Below are positions 1 to 10,722 of a stretch of DNA of 64,000 bases, piece after piece. The position numbers and the translations under genes are program-made. The DNA comes from Effrenium voratum (Eukaryota > Sar > Dinophyceae > Suessiales > Symbiodiniaceae): positions 801,918 through 865,917 of the forward strand of contig CAUJNA010002724.1 in the NCBI GenBank assembly GCA_963377175.1, written 5' to 3'. The notes below the pieces were generated by a model, which was given only the letters and a program-made list of their open reading frames with translations, was not told the DNA's origin and searched no databases. Each line of letters begins with the position of its first letter. Position 1 is the first letter of the stretch.

Positions 1-3000
1 GCTTCATCTACAGTACCAGGAGGTGTCTGGCAAGAAAGAGACGCTGGATTTTTATTTTTCCCATGGCCGCGCCCATTTTGGTTACCATGAGGTGGTGTCC
101 CTTTGAGAGTCTCAGATGCCCAGTGGATTTCAATGGGAAAAAAGGATCGGCATCTTTTTTTTGACTGAGTTTAAAGGGGAACCCTTACTGAAAAAACTGG
201 AAAAAGGGCACCACTGGGCAACAGAGTTTATTTCATGATGAACAACTGGCATATGCTGGGATGTTGACAACTCGAGGACATTTCATGGCGCGAAGCCGTT
301 CCACGGGAATGTCCCATGTCAAACCAACCCAAAGCCTGAAATATCCGCTTGCCCTTGGCGATTTAGGGCGAGGTCTGGAGAGGTGCTACCGCATCTTGGG
401 ACCGAGCCTATGCTAACCCGTTTTTTCTTGCCAAACTTTTCGTTGTTCAGGTCGCTTTACAAGCTTGAGTTGACTCCTTTGGGGGGCATTGAGAGCCGCT
501 CACCCTTTCTATGCCTTCCGGCCGACCTTTTCTATGTCTTCAAGGGGGGAAAAGGCGCCAAAAGGAGTGACAAATCGAGAAAGGGATCTTTCAGGGGTAG
601 GCCCAGTGATGGATCATCATGTTTCAGCCAACCCTGTGAGAAAACTTCCTTTCGGCTTCTCAGACTCAGAGCCAGACTCCTTGAGCTACGGTTCCCTTAT
701 CATTGTCCCTGACGTGATTTGCTCGTAAGTTCAGTGTCATCCCCCCTACTACAGCAAAATGATCCAAACTGGAGGGGGGTGGGGGGCATGCAAATGGTGG
801 TTCTCCTTTTAGTTCCCTTTAAACTTTAAACCAACCCACAAACACAAACCAAAAGAGTCGGTCTTTTTTTGGAGCTTCTCCCCTTTTTGTTGTTTCGCAA
901 GGGAAACCAAGAGGAAACCCGGAGCGGTTCGTTTTGGGGGCGGGGGGACCAGACCCACAAGTTTCGCGAAAAAAGCGAACCGCGCCTCACTTCTGGGAGG
1001 AGCTCCAAGTCATTGGGCCTGGGCCAGGGATTCAAAAAAAAACGGAATTCCAAAAATGGGTGGCCCGATCGGTAAGTGGAAACCTGGACCAAAACCTGCG
1101 GTTTGCCCCTCCGATCGTTTAATTTTGAACCACACCCTCATCTTGCTGGTGCGATAGGCAGGGAATGAGAAACGGAATGACCCCGAGAAGAAAACACAAC
1201 CCATCTGGTGGTTTCCTTTATTCGGGAATCCCCAAACGGCTCATTCCCAACACCCGCAAGGGTCATTCCCGACTAAGCCCCAGCAAGTCTGGTAAGTGGT
1301 TAGCCACTTGGGGTTTTCATCCCCTACTCTATCTCCCACGTTGCTCCCACAGGTGCCATGTTGGTAAGAGGAAGAGTAATTCAGGAACAACCGAGTGGGT
1401 TACGACCTACCAACAACTTGGTCAACCCCAAATTCACCGGGGAAATCTGAGGTTGTAACCCACAACTTACGAACTGCTCGAATCCAACACCCAAGTTGAG
1501 CCCGGGCAATGCGCCACCTAGTCACCCCCACAGAGGGGAAACGGTCCAGACGTCTCCGACGTCTCCGGAGACCTCGCGTAAGCCAAGGCGCTTCCATGTG
1601 GTCCAGGCAAAGCAGAACACGGTGGTGCTGCCTGGCACTGTGCTTCTTCGGTCTCGAAAGAGAAGCGAACAACCTATGTTCCGTCATAGATTCCCGGAGA
1701 ACAAAAAGCAAAAGGAAAAACACACAACGTATTCATTCAGAAGAAAAAACAACACAACATGGGGACAAAAACACAGTTTCCCCCCCAAAAAACATGTCTT
1801 TCGGAGGCCTAAAGTCCAGGAACGCAACCCCCCCCCCCCATTCCCCCACGGTTTGGGGTCCGCTTCCTGGGAAGGGTGGCCAACTCCTGGGGGTTTTGGG
1901 GCGGCCCGGTTCCCGAGCTCGGAGGTGCCTCCTTGCACCTTGGAGGCTTCGAGGAATGCCCGGAAGCTGTTCCGTTTTTTGGAGTTGTTCCGAGTCACCG
2001 GGGAAAGCATGAGAGTCACTTTCGCTGATATGGCGAGTCAGGCTCAGAAAAACTATATTATTATTGAGATGGAAATCGCTCCCCACACACTGCCGCGAAA
2101 GGAAACTGGTGACGACTGACGAGATGTTGCTTTCCATGTTTGTGCTTTTCAAAAGGAAAAACAAGGGGGGTGCCACGGTTTTTCTCGGAAGGGGTGGGAT
2201 CCCGTGACAACCACCACAACCTTTTGGACAAGTAGATCGCCCTGGTAGATTGCGAAACAACCGGGTCAACCCAGTCCCGTCTATCTTCTAGCAAAATAAG
2301 TCTGCTTGTTGGGGACCCTTGCCCATGGCTCAAATGAACAAGTTGTCTATGTCATGCCCAGGCCAGTCACCCTGGTAGAACCAAAACGAGCTTGAACCCC
2401 TTCTTGGTTGGTTGGTTGGTGACCCCAAGCACACCAAGCACATCTTTGGGATTTAAAGTGATACACTTGACATGTCTTGGTATGAACCCCTAGTCCGTGC
2501 GTGAAATGCAGACCTAAACTTTCTTTGGCTCAAACATGTCGGCGCGTCTTTTCCGTGGAAAACCCCTGTTGTTAAACTGTTTTTGGTTGGCTTAAGAAAA
2601 ACAACTTGGGGGGCTCCCCGCAAAAAGGACGAGCCTCCCACGTAAAAGCCCTGGGGCCTGCCCTTCCCGAGAATCCCCCCGCACCCTCCGCCACAGGGTC
2701 CAGTCGCAGTGCCATCCTGAAGCCGACGTTGAGCTCCCTTGGCCTCCCCCCTTGTTTTTGTTTTTTGTTTTGGCTTTTTTCCCCCCCCAGTTCCTGATCA
2801 GCAAGGTGAACCACTCCCTTAACATCGTTTTTCCCCGAAGCATTCTTCCCTTGGCTTCCCCCCTTGACTCCCCTTGGGTTGCAGGTTTCCTGCTTGAGGC
2901 TTTTCCAATTTGATGTGTCTTCAAAACGAATTGAGGCTTCCCATTCGAGGATTCTGTTCCGCTTTCTCAGCAAATTTAAGGACAACCCCCGATTTGGGCT

Positions 3001-5416
3001 CCAGGAAACAGCGCTGGAGCGGGAAATGGGGCGACACCTCCTTTCGGCAGGCCGGAAGGAGTCAGGATACACCCCCAAGCAAAAACGATTGGGCACAAAA
3101 GCATGTCCGTTTGAAAGGGATCCTGGGCGGGTTGGGGAGAGGGTAGCTCAATCATGGGGAAAAATGACAAACATCAAGATCAATCCTAATCCAACCACGA
3201 ACGGGAACCCTTTCGTAACTCAGAAGCATTGCCTTTGAGCAGCCCAGAAGGGCAGGTAACTCCGTTCCCGTCCCCGGACACCGTATCTCCTGGAGGCTCG
3301 GCCTTGGTCAAAGACTCGCTTGAAGAGGAAATCTTCGACACGTTGCCAAAACCAAAAGACCAGAAGGGCCCCAAAAAACCTTGGTCAACATTGTCTTAGT
3401 TAAGGGCAAAGAGGCCACTTTCCAACCCTTGGTATTCAACTTTTGGCATGCTAGCAACAAACGTTGCTTTGTGCAGCCTACCAAAAATGAACAGACTCAA
3501 AAAACAAGAACATGCCAACAACAGTGAAGGCAAAATACCCCGCATATGTTGGTATCCCCGGCTTGGGAGTATGGCAATGAAGAGAAGAGAGACTGGAAAT
3601 GGTGAAGGAATAGCCCATCTCTTCCCCCTCTCTTCGTTCGGAATCTCTATCCTTCCTATCATTCCTTTCTACATCTTGGAATGAAGGATAGAGAGAAGAG
3701 ATGAATAGAGATGATACACTGTCTATCCTTTCCCCAGCTCTTGACAAAGGGAACAGAGAGCTGATAAGGGAAAGGGAGGGAAGAATGACCGGGAAGACAG
3801 GAGAGATAGGTGAATGATGGTTCTCTTTCCATCTCATTCACATTCTATCTCTTTATCCTTGTCTTTTTCATTCCATTCCTCGCTTCACTCGGTTACATCT
3901 TCTTCCTTTCCCGTTCGCTTCACTCACTCGTCACTCTGTTCCTTGTCCTTCCGTCCAATCCAGAATGTAACCAAAATGAACGACTTTAGGATGTGAATGA
4001 AGGTGTGAGGAAGAGGAAGGCCATCTCTTTCATTCCCTTCTATTTCCTAAGCTCTTGAAATAGAGAAGGGAATGATAGAGATGACAGATTCCTTTTCCTT
4101 TCGTTTCCTTCGTTTGGAGGTTTCTAGAGATTCCTTGAACAAGAACTCCAAACAAGGTAAACAGGAAACGAATGAAAAGACAAGGAGAAGTGACATGAAT
4201 GGGATGAAAGCTGTCTCCCTTCGCTTTCATTCTATCCCATTCATCTCTGTTCACTTCTCTCTCCTATTCACTCACCAGTCAAGGTTCTTAGAAAACCAGC
4301 GGCAGCTTGTTGCGTCGAGCTTGCAGCCTGACGCTATGAGCCCACATATACCTGTTTTGGGGGAGAGGTGCGTTGTCGCAGTCACTGCAAGCCCTGGAAG
4401 GGGCATTTTTGCAAGGGGTAAGGATCTGTGCCAACACCTAGATAAGCCCGACCTCGATCCCCATGGCTGCAACGCGCTCGCCGGGCGCGCTGCGAATGCA
4501 GATGGCTTTGCTCTCATCCTCACCTCGGCGACTCCGGGTTTCGGCTACGGGCCCACGATGGGGTTGTGAAAAATCCGCTGCGGACAGACAAAATCCTGCA
4601 GCTCCTTGGTTTTCCCATCCCACTGATTCTCATGACAACCATGACTTTATCACTGTAACAGCAAGAGTCCCCAACTTGTCATGTCACTTTCCAGAGGACG
4701 TCGAGACAAGTTCCCTTTGGCTTCCTTTTGAAACTGTAACCTATAAGCACCGCCGACCTCACTTGAAATTGGCATTTTCAAAAGGGAGGCTTGAGACTCC
4801 CAGAAAAGCTGTGTAACATCCACATACTGCATCACTTTGAAACCATGCAAAACCATTGTTTGGGAATCATCATTCCAGGGTGCAAAATTTTGTCCATCTA
4901 CAGTGCAGGGAGCCCTGTTGCAAACAGCCTTTACCACTGCAACAAACAAGCATAAGTAGGGTTCGAACAACCAAGGCGGCACACCATCAACGCCGAGGAA
5001 GGCCAAACGTCGACGAAGGCCGTGCACATGCCATGCCCTTTCCCCAAAATGGGTGGGTTCCTTTTGTCTTCCCCAAACGCCAACAAGGGTTGTAAACAAA
5101 GTTACAAAGAGTGCCCCTTAGACCAAGAAGCGTCCCTTGTGGGACCGCTTGGACCCCAAAAAACGCATGAGCCCCTTTGAATCTAAGAGTTGCAAAGCTC
5201 CGTGGAGCTTCCTACGCTGGTCGATAAGGCCGCGGCCGAGGCTGTACAACACTGCGCCGCTAGGCCTCGGAACGCGCCTGGAGCCTGGAAACCGAAAAAC
5301 ATGAGATCCTGTGCCCTTCGTTTGCGCGGGGGTTGACCCACGCTTCTTGCGGGTAAAGGAGACAGGCCACGGCGGCTTAAAGTGAAACCAAAGAAAAACA
5401 GCCCCCCCCCAAAAAA
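1..5416. other. Host flank, left; repeat-rich, no supported gene
   Basis: Mixed-composition DNA with many short overlapping open frames on both strands, none with a recognisable domain or consistent coding character. It carries pieces of dispersed families seen again right of the element: a segment near 1080-1195 (AAACCTGCGGT followed by TTTAATTTTGAACC, then GGCAGGGAATGAGAAACGGA) recurs around 46980-47040, 47540-47585, 53070-53115 and 37840-37890. A segment near 4860-4910 (AATCATCATTCCAGGGTG, TTTTGTCCATCTACAGT) recurs at 53340-53460. About 3600-4260 is a low-complexity CT/GA-rich stretch with many CATTC/CTCT words. A GC-rich patch at 4440-4560 could be an exon fragment but I cannot choose a frame. 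It ends in a C-run and A-run (5402-5420) at the element boundary. Confidence 0.7.
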
Positions 5417-6239
5417 AAAAATGGTTAAAAGATTGATTCTAAGGCGGGGAATTTTCAGTTTCAGGGCATTTTTTCAAGATTACATTTTACCATATCATCG
5501 CGCCTGTTCTGTTTTCCCATAAAGGTTAAAAGTATAGTTCTCATAAAATGTTAAAATGTTTTGTCTTGGGTGGGTTTTCTATAAGACTGTAAAAATGGTG
5601 ATTCATAATATCATAATTACATAATATTATCAATCTAATCACTGTTCTACTTCACTCTCTTTATTTAGGTTCTTCTTATGTTTATTTGTTTCTTTGTGTC
5701 TTGATTTCTGATGTGCCACAAACTCAGTTTTACAAATAGGACATTCAACTTTTACCTTAAACCGTTCTCTTTGTTTTTCTAAAATAACATCTCTGTTATT
5801 GTCATAATATTCTTTCTTTGCTTGTTTGATTTGTTCCTTCTTTCTTTCTCTGTAATGTTTGCCCTGTTCTTGTATTTTTCCTTTGTTTTGTTCTCGGTAT
5901 TGCTTTCTAAGTACTTTTATGTCCTCTTTGTTGTTTTCATAATATTCCTTTGCCTGTTGCCTTTCCTTTTCTCGGTTCTCTCTATGCTTCTCTCTACTTT
6001 TCTCACCACAACCATTACACAGTTTTTTGTTATCAGTAAATTCTACATCAGGACTTGACTTTTTACACCAACTACATTTTCGCTCATTTTGTTCCTCCAT
6101 AATATTTATACCCATTATCCCTTTAAATGTTCTTGGGGAAATCAATATAACTTTATTACAATTTTTTCATTATGAAACAGTCTAAGATTTCATCATTTTC
6201 AAGGTTCGGGTTTCAGACAATTTTAAGGCTTTCTGGGGG
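5417..6239 (+). repeat. Left terminal inverted repeat
   Basis: About 820 bp, matching the reverse complement of 26007-26820. The outer tip reads AAAAATGGTTAAAA in both; the inner edge reads TTAAGGCTTTCTGGGGA. The repeat contains a complete zinc-finger gene. Small differences exist: a 7-nt extra stretch near 5590 and scattered substitutions in the non-coding 6170-6210 part, while the coding part is nearly unchanged. Confidence 0.9.
5639..6115 (-). CDS. Zinc-finger / basic coiled-coil protein in left TIR (copy 1)
   Basis: Function unknown; a nucleic-acid-binding role is likely from its composition. The N-terminus has a paired-cysteine module (CSWCKK, then CNGCGEK), the middle is a long Lys/Glu/Arg/Gln-rich helix (about residues 45-120, coiled-coil-like), and the C-terminus has a C2H2-type finger (CPICKTEF with HQKSRH and H further on). 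The open frame reaches to 6145 only by using a TTG codon; the first ATG in frame is at 6115 (MGINIM) and a second is at 6099. Its protein is identical to that of the right-TIR gene. A terminal position inside both TIRs suggests a role tied to genome ends or early expression; this is inference. Confidence 0.8.
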   Translation of the reverse strand: MGINIMEEQNERKCSWCKKSSPDVEFTDNKKLCNGCGEKSREKHRENREKERQQAKEYYENNKEDIKVLRKQYREQNKGKIQEQGKHYRERKKEQIKQAKKEYYDNNRDVILEKQRERFKVKVECPICKTEFVAHQKSRHKETNKHKKNLNKESEVEQ

Positions 6240-6291
6240 ATTGAAGAATTTAATCGTATTATAAGATAATAATATGAATAAACTGACTGAA

Positions 6292-6870
6292 TTACACAGG
6301 TTCATCAACAATTAGTTTAAACCGTATGCTTTTTAAACCTTCAAAATTCATTCTACTTCTTTCATCATCAATACAACTGTATATTTGTTGATGCGCCGCT
6401 CTCATTACATCAGCTATATTATCTATGGTTATATTATCTACAACATCATCACTATGAAAATTTAAAGTAAAAGTGCTAAATTCATCGTCTTCATAATAAT
6501 TGAAATGATGAAATCTTACAAACATATCTATCATAACTATTATCGTTGCTTCATAACCTTCATCGGTTTCAATGTCATCTAACAAACAATCTAAGTTTTC
6601 ATTTTCATTAACAAGTATATTTTCAATGCTTTTAATGCTTAAAGGTATATTTCTAGAAATGCAATACTTAATTACGTGTCTCTTTATATCATAACTATCT
6701 TCAACAGTATAGTGCTTGGTCTTTATTTTTGTTTCAGTTCTGTTTATTTTATAACGATTTTGTATTCTCTTTAATGTCTTAATATGATTATGTTTTATTT
6801 TCAAATACTCAGGTTCTCCTAATTTATATGAAATGATACTTTTTAATACTTCAACAGGTAAGTTAGTCAT
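6292..6870 (-). CDS. Hypothetical protein with F-box-like N-terminus (A)
   Basis: 192 residues with no confident family. The first 20 residues (NLPVEVLKSIISYKL) resemble the start of an F-box helix, after which the protein is Lys- and Ile-rich and then acidic with aromatic residues (FHHFNYYEDDEF). The start ATG sits 26 nt from the shared upstream motif TACTTAAAGAAA (6896-6907, minus strand) with a 14-bp palindrome CTTAATATATTAAG (6876-6889) between them, the same arrangement as in the next gene. It is therefore likely expressed with the polymerase class. F-box proteins recruit targets to ubiquitin ligases in eukaryotic cells, but the resemblance here is short and could be chance. Confidence 0.6.
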   Translation of the reverse strand: MTNLPVEVLKSIISYKLGEPEYLKIKHNHIKTLKRIQNRYKINRTETKIKTKHYTVEDSYDIKRHVIKYCISRNIPLSIKSIENILVNENENLDCLLDDIETDEGYEATIIVMIDMFVRFHHFNYYEDDEFSTFTLNFHSDDVVDNITIDNIADVMRAAHQQIYSCIDDERSRMNFEGLKSIRFKLIVDEPV

Positions 6871-6963
6871 TTTCTCTTAATATATTAAGGTCTTGTTTCT
6901 TTAAGTATATATTTGACTTTAAGGTAGTTTAATCATATTATAAGTTAATATGAATAAACTTAA

Positions 6964-7542
6964 TCATAAATCTCTATAATTAAACCAGTCTATAATCAAC
7001 CTTTTCTTTTCTAACAAATGACAGACGAATTTATGGTAAAACTCATTGTCAAAAATGTTTTTATAAACGACTTTGTCTTTGTTTTCTATATATTGCCATT
7101 TCAACATTTTAAGAAAATCTCTACACATTGAAATGCTAAAATTTTTACAAGATACATAACCATCATTATTATGAAAAAGTAAATTATAATGAAATTGAGT
7201 AGCGGTTTCATAATACAAGATTAGCCTATTGTCATATCCATACTCTTTTAATGTTTTGTCTAAACCAGTTGTAAATATTGTCCGTAATGATTTTTTCGTT
7301 GGACATTTATTTAACCTCGTCATATACCAAATCCACTTATCCATTTCTTTTAAATTGTCAGGTTCGTTTTTCATTAAATGTTTTGTAATGGTGCATCTTT
7401 TACAACATACAAAACTCAAAATATTATCAATGATACAGTCAGGAAATATGTCATTTGCTTTTTTGACTTTGTTGTTGTATATCTTACAACCACGGCATTT
7501 TACAATTTCTTTTGTCAATTCTTCTCTGATACACTTATTCAT
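6964..7542 (-). CDS. Hypothetical protein with F-box-like segment (B)
   Basis: 192 residues, the same length as its neighbour. It has a Cys pair near the N-terminus (CRGCKIY) followed by FPDCIIDNILSFV, which resembles an F-box core, then CCKRC, so a small metal site is possible. The remainder is rich in Lys, Tyr and Trp with no known motif. The upstream region carries TACTTAAAGAAATGACC (7580 downwards, minus strand) and the palindrome CCTTAATATATTAAGG (7548-7563) just before the ATG. The preceding gene (6292-6870) shares promoter layout, size and the F-box-like feature, so the two may be diverged paralogues. No function is assigned. Confidence 0.6.
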   Translation of the reverse strand: MNKCIREELTKEIVKCRGCKIYNNKVKKANDIFPDCIIDNILSFVCCKRCTITKHLMKNEPDNLKEMDKWIWYMTRLNKCPTKKSLRTIFTTGLDKTLKEYGYDNRLILYYETATQFHYNLLFHNNDGYVSCKNFSISMCRDFLKMLKWQYIENKDKVVYKNIFDNEFYHKFVCHLLEKKRLIIDWFNYRDL

Positions 7543-7664
7543 TTTTTCCTTAATATATTAAGGGGTCATTTCTTTAAGTATTTTTAGTTTTTTGGGGTTG
7601 GTATTTTGGGTTTCAGTTTCATCATTTTCACTTTCAGCATTATTTTATGTCTAAATCATGTTTG

Positions 7665-8750
7665 TTATTTCTTATATATTAATTCACGGTATATTGATTG
7701 AATTGGTTTTATATCGTCCTTTTTGTTTTTGTTGTTTTTCCATTTATCAAACATATCTTTGTATTTACTAAATTCATTTTTTGATATTTTCCCTTTGTTC
7801 AATCCTTCTTTGAATGCTTCGTCCAACAGTTGTATATTCATTCTTGAGGGTGCTGTTTTGTCTTTTTGTATTGTCTTTTTTGGTTTGGTTATTTCAGGTG
7901 TCTTGTCGTCTTTATCTTTGTCAGGTTGTAATCCAGATGATGATGACGTTGCACCTTGTGCTATTTCAGGAGTGTGCTGTATTGCTTTTAGCATCTTCTT
8001 TTTTTCTTCTTTGTTTGTTTTACTTTTTGCTTTTGGTCTCATCTCTTCTGGTGCGTCTCGTTCTTGTCGTTTTTGTGCGTCATCTCTGATGCTTTCTATC
8101 GCCATTGTCTCGCTTTCATCCATTGTTATTGCTTCCAATGACGCCTTTGCTTTTGCTTTTGCTTTTGCTTCTGTTTTTTTCGTTTTTGATGGTTTAATTA
8201 CTTTTGCTACTGCCTCTGGCGACTGGGAAGAACTTGAAGCAACTGTTGCGTTAAGATTTGACATATCTTGAAATGCTTGTGTTCCTTGAAATATATTTGC
8301 TAAATCTTGACCTAAACTTAAACCCATTTGTTTCATTCTTTGTAATCTTTGGTTCGTATCATCAAAATGTTGTTGTCTAACGCTTTGAGAAATATAACTG
8401 ATTTGTTGTTCGTGTTGTTCTTCTGCTTCGTCCATTGTAGCATCCAGCGCTTCTGTTGCTTCATCTCTTAAATCATCCATTTCATCGTCCTTTGCCATAT
8501 CAAAATGAGCGACTGTTTTAGGTTTTTCTAGCATTTTTTGAAAATGTTGTTGTCTCAAATCTACGGTATTATTGTCATACACTGTTCCTAATGGACTATC
8601 ACGAAAAGAATAAGCGTTTCTGTCTATTACATCTCTGATATTCTTATTTTTATATTCTTCCTTTGTAATTTCCTTGATGAGTTCATTATAAGACGGTCTT
8701 AATCTTAATTGTGATTTTAGCGTTTTCATCTGTGTGTTGTCTAATCTCAT
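7665..8750 (-). CDS. Probable virion-associated protein, coiled-coil and low-complexity
   Basis: 361 residues. The first 90 residues look ordered, residues 90-150 are strongly helical and acidic/Gln-rich (coiled-coil-like), then come Ser-rich and Ala/Lys repeats (KAKAKAKA) and a Lys/Asp-rich linker, followed by a compact C-terminal helical region (LLDEAFKEGLNKGKISKNEF). No catalytic motif is visible. The late-type motif ATCTAATTA lies at 8761-8769 (minus strand), 11-19 nt before the ATG, as for the next minus-strand gene and the minor capsid gene. It is first in a run of same-strand genes ending at the minor capsid gene, which suggests an internal or scaffolding virion protein. This is inference from context. 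Confidence 0.65.
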   Translation of the reverse strand: MRLDNTQMKTLKSQLRLRPSYNELIKEITKEEYKNKNIRDVIDRNAYSFRDSPLGTVYDNNTVDLRQQHFQKMLEKPKTVAHFDMAKDDEMDDLRDEATEALDATMDEAEEQHEQQISYISQSVRQQHFDDTNQRLQRMKQMGLSLGQDLANIFQGTQAFQDMSNLNATVASSSSQSPEAVAKVIKPSKTKKTEAKAKAKAKASLEAITMDESETMAIESIRDDAQKRQERDAPEEMRPKAKSKTNKEEKKKMLKAIQHTPEIAQGATSSSSGLQPDKDKDDKTPEITKPKKTIQKDKTAPSRMNIQLLDEAFKEGLNKGKISKNEFSKYKDMFDKWKNNKNKKDDIKPIQSIYRELIYKK

Positions 8751-8793
8751 TATATGTAATTAATTAGATTATAAAATTATTAATTTAATTAAT

Positions 8794-9210
8794 TTATTCA
8801 AAATTAAAATCTTGTCTTAATTGATTGATTATTCCTTTTTTCTTCTTAATCATTTCCGAATAGGTTTTACCTGTTTCACTTGATGGATGATGTCTTATTT
8901 TTTCACCTTCCAACCTTTGGATTTCATTAAAATACGCCTGTGCTTCATCTTGATATCTTCTTCTATTTTGAAATATAGCGTAGTCTTTTTTAGCGTTATG
9001 AAATTCTAACTGTTCCTTCATTTCTTTCAGATATGTATAGCTTGGTTGGTGTGCTTTGTTGTCTCCGTCGTAATAGTAATGGACATTAGATTTATATTTT
9101 TTACTTGGTTTTGTTATGGGATTATAAAATTTGTTTGATGTTGGTAATTTACCTGCTTTACCATTCTTTGTAAGTGTTGATGTTATATTTTCAAAATCTG
9201 ACTTGTTCAT
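8794..9210 (-). CDS. Hypothetical small protein, late-promoter class
   Basis: 138 residues, charged, with Tyr-rich segment YYYDGDNKAHQPSYTYLKEM and a C-terminal helical part ending in LRQDFNFE. I do not recognise a family. Upstream the motif ATCTAATTA at 9218-9226 (minus strand) lies only 8 nt from the ATG, matching the two other virion-class minus-strand genes. Spacing to both neighbours is short (about 30-45 nt), so each gene seems to have its own compact promoter. A structural or assembly role would fit the cluster, without direct evidence. Confidence 0.65.
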   Translation of the reverse strand: MNKSDFENITSTLTKNGKAGKLPTSNKFYNPITKPSKKYKSNVHYYYDGDNKAHQPSYTYLKEMKEQLEFHNAKKDYAIFQNRRRYQDEAQAYFNEIQRLEGEKIRHHPSSETGKTYSEMIKKKKGIINQLRQDFNFE

Positions 9211-9240
9211 ATATTAATAATTAGATTATAAATTTATTTA

Positions 9241-9804
9241 TCAAATAATTTTTGATACTAATTTATTAATATGTTCTTGTTTCTTTTCCATCTTCTGCTG
9301 TTTCATATTAATATATCTATCTTTTGCAGTTTCAAATACTTTATTAGCAGTTGTTTCTAAATGCTTTTTCAATCGTTCTTCAACTCTTCTTTCTATTTCT
9401 TGTTCATCCACTTTGGGAATATCGCTTTTTACTCTGTTATAAACATCTTCTTTGAATTCTTCTGCTTGGACTGGATTGATGACCTTTTTTCTAATTGGTT
9501 TGTTTAAATCTATAACTTTGTTAGTGCCCTTCTTCACTCCACGACAAGCATGTTTATATTTATAGTTGTAAGCAGTCATTAAAGTTCCACAAGTAGGACA
9601 GTTAATTTTCTCCTTCATTTGTTTTTTAACAGTAAATTCTTTTTCAACTACTTCATTACTCTCAACAGGTTTAACTTCTTCAACTACTTCATTATTCTCA
9701 TCAGGTTTAACTTCTTCAACTACTTCATTATTCTCAACAGGCTTAACCTCTTCTACTGCTTCGTTATTTTCACTAACAACATCTATCACTTCTATTTTAC
9801 TCAT
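9241..9804 (-). CDS. Hypothetical protein with acidic 13-residue repeats and a zinc-finger-like site
   Basis: 187 residues. Residues about 10-55 consist of a tandem repeat based on ENNEVVEEVKPV, with three to four copies differing by single residues (Pro-Val/Pro-Asp, Asn/Ser). Then follows CPTCGTLM with a downstream HAC, a possible metal site, and a long basic helical C-terminus rich in Lys, Glu and Gln (coiled-coil-like). The repeat number is probably variable between element copies. The TCTA motif found before its neighbours is absent, with only an AT-rich leader. Function unknown; located in the virion-gene block. Confidence 0.65.
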   Translation of the reverse strand: MSKIEVIDVVSENNEAVEEVKPVENNEVVEEVKPDENNEVVEEVKPVESNEVVEKEFTVKKQMKEKINCPTCGTLMTAYNYKYKHACRGVKKGTNKVIDLNKPIRKKVINPVQAEEFKEDVYNRVKSDIPKVDEQEIERRVEERLKKHLETTANKVFETAKDRYINMKQQKMEKKQEHINKLVSKII

Positions 9805-9841
9805 ATATTTATATTATATAATTATTTTTTATGATGAATTA

Positions 9842-10678
9842 TTAAGTCTCAACAAATGTTAAACTAAAACTACTGTCCGCTCCGTGTAAATCTACGGTTT
9901 TTCCATAAGCATCAACATATTTAAAATGTAAGCGTCTTAAATGTCTCATTGAAACATCATTAGCGTCATTCATTAAAATCTCATTATCATAGATTACATT
10001 TCCAAATCCAGCAGTAATAGGAATTTTACGAAGTACACGGGCAACTCCATAAGGAGCTAATTGATTTCCATTAGTTAAACTATCACTGGTTAAGTAAATA
10101 TTTTTCATTGGTAATAAATCAACAAAACCACTAACGAAAGGGTCGGGCGCAAAATTGATTTTTTCAACAGTGTTTCCTAAAACATTGTTAATAGTCATTG
10201 TGTGACTTCTGTCATAATCAACACTAAAACCATAGTTGGTTTGCAATTCTTTATCAGTATGAATTACGAAAAAGTAAGAAACATAATTAACAGTTATAGT
10301 TATAGTATTTGTTTTTAATGAATAACTACAACTAAAAAAGTCGCTATTTCCATCAGTTCCATTAGTAGCAGTATTCAATTTATTTTGTAATTCGGCTGCT
10401 AATTCACTACCTACATAACTACCTTTATCTGGTGCTACAATAAAATAATATACTGGCGCTCCTGTTAATATTCCTCCTAATGTTAAATATAATCTATTAT
10501 TTACATTTTCTTCAATCGGATAAATAGTATTAGGTATCGATAATTCGTGGACATATAGTTTTGTATTTGCTCCTGTTTCTTGGGTTTCTGGTAAATCTAT
10601 AACAAAGTCAGAAGTGCTCAAACTTTCATTTAGATTTCTATGTTGTGTGTCAATATATATTTTTCTAAATCTTGCCAT
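9842..10678 (-). CDS. Probable minor capsid (penton) protein
   Basis: 278 residues, intact. It opens with ARFRKIYIDTQHRN and then FVIDLPETQETGANTKLYVHELSIPNTIYPIEE, a pattern like the N-terminus of penton-type single-jelly-roll proteins of Polinton-like viruses and virophages, where a short basic stretch is followed by beta strands. The rest is Thr/Ser/Val/Tyr-rich with no catalytic residues, as expected of a beta-barrel. Such proteins occupy the capsid vertices next to the double-jelly-roll hexons. The late motif ATCTAATTA lies at 10691-10699 (minus strand). It is divergent from the lipase gene across only 44 nt. The family call is from pattern memory; a structural comparison would settle it. 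Confidence 0.72.
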   Translation of the reverse strand: MARFRKIYIDTQHRNLNESLSTSDFVIDLPETQETGANTKLYVHELSIPNTIYPIEENVNNRLYLTLGGILTGAPVYYFIVAPDKGSYVGSELAAELQNKLNTATNGTDGNSDFFSCSYSLKTNTITITVNYVSYFFVIHTDKELQTNYGFSVDYDRSHTMTINNVLGNTVEKINFAPDPFVSGFVDLLPMKNIYLTSDSLTNGNQLAPYGVARVLRKIPITAGFGNVIYDNEILMNDANDVSMRHLRRLHFKYVDAYGKTVDLHGADSSFSLTFVET

Positions 10679-10722
10679 ATTTATATTAACTAATTAGATA
10701 AAAAATATCAATAATTAATATA

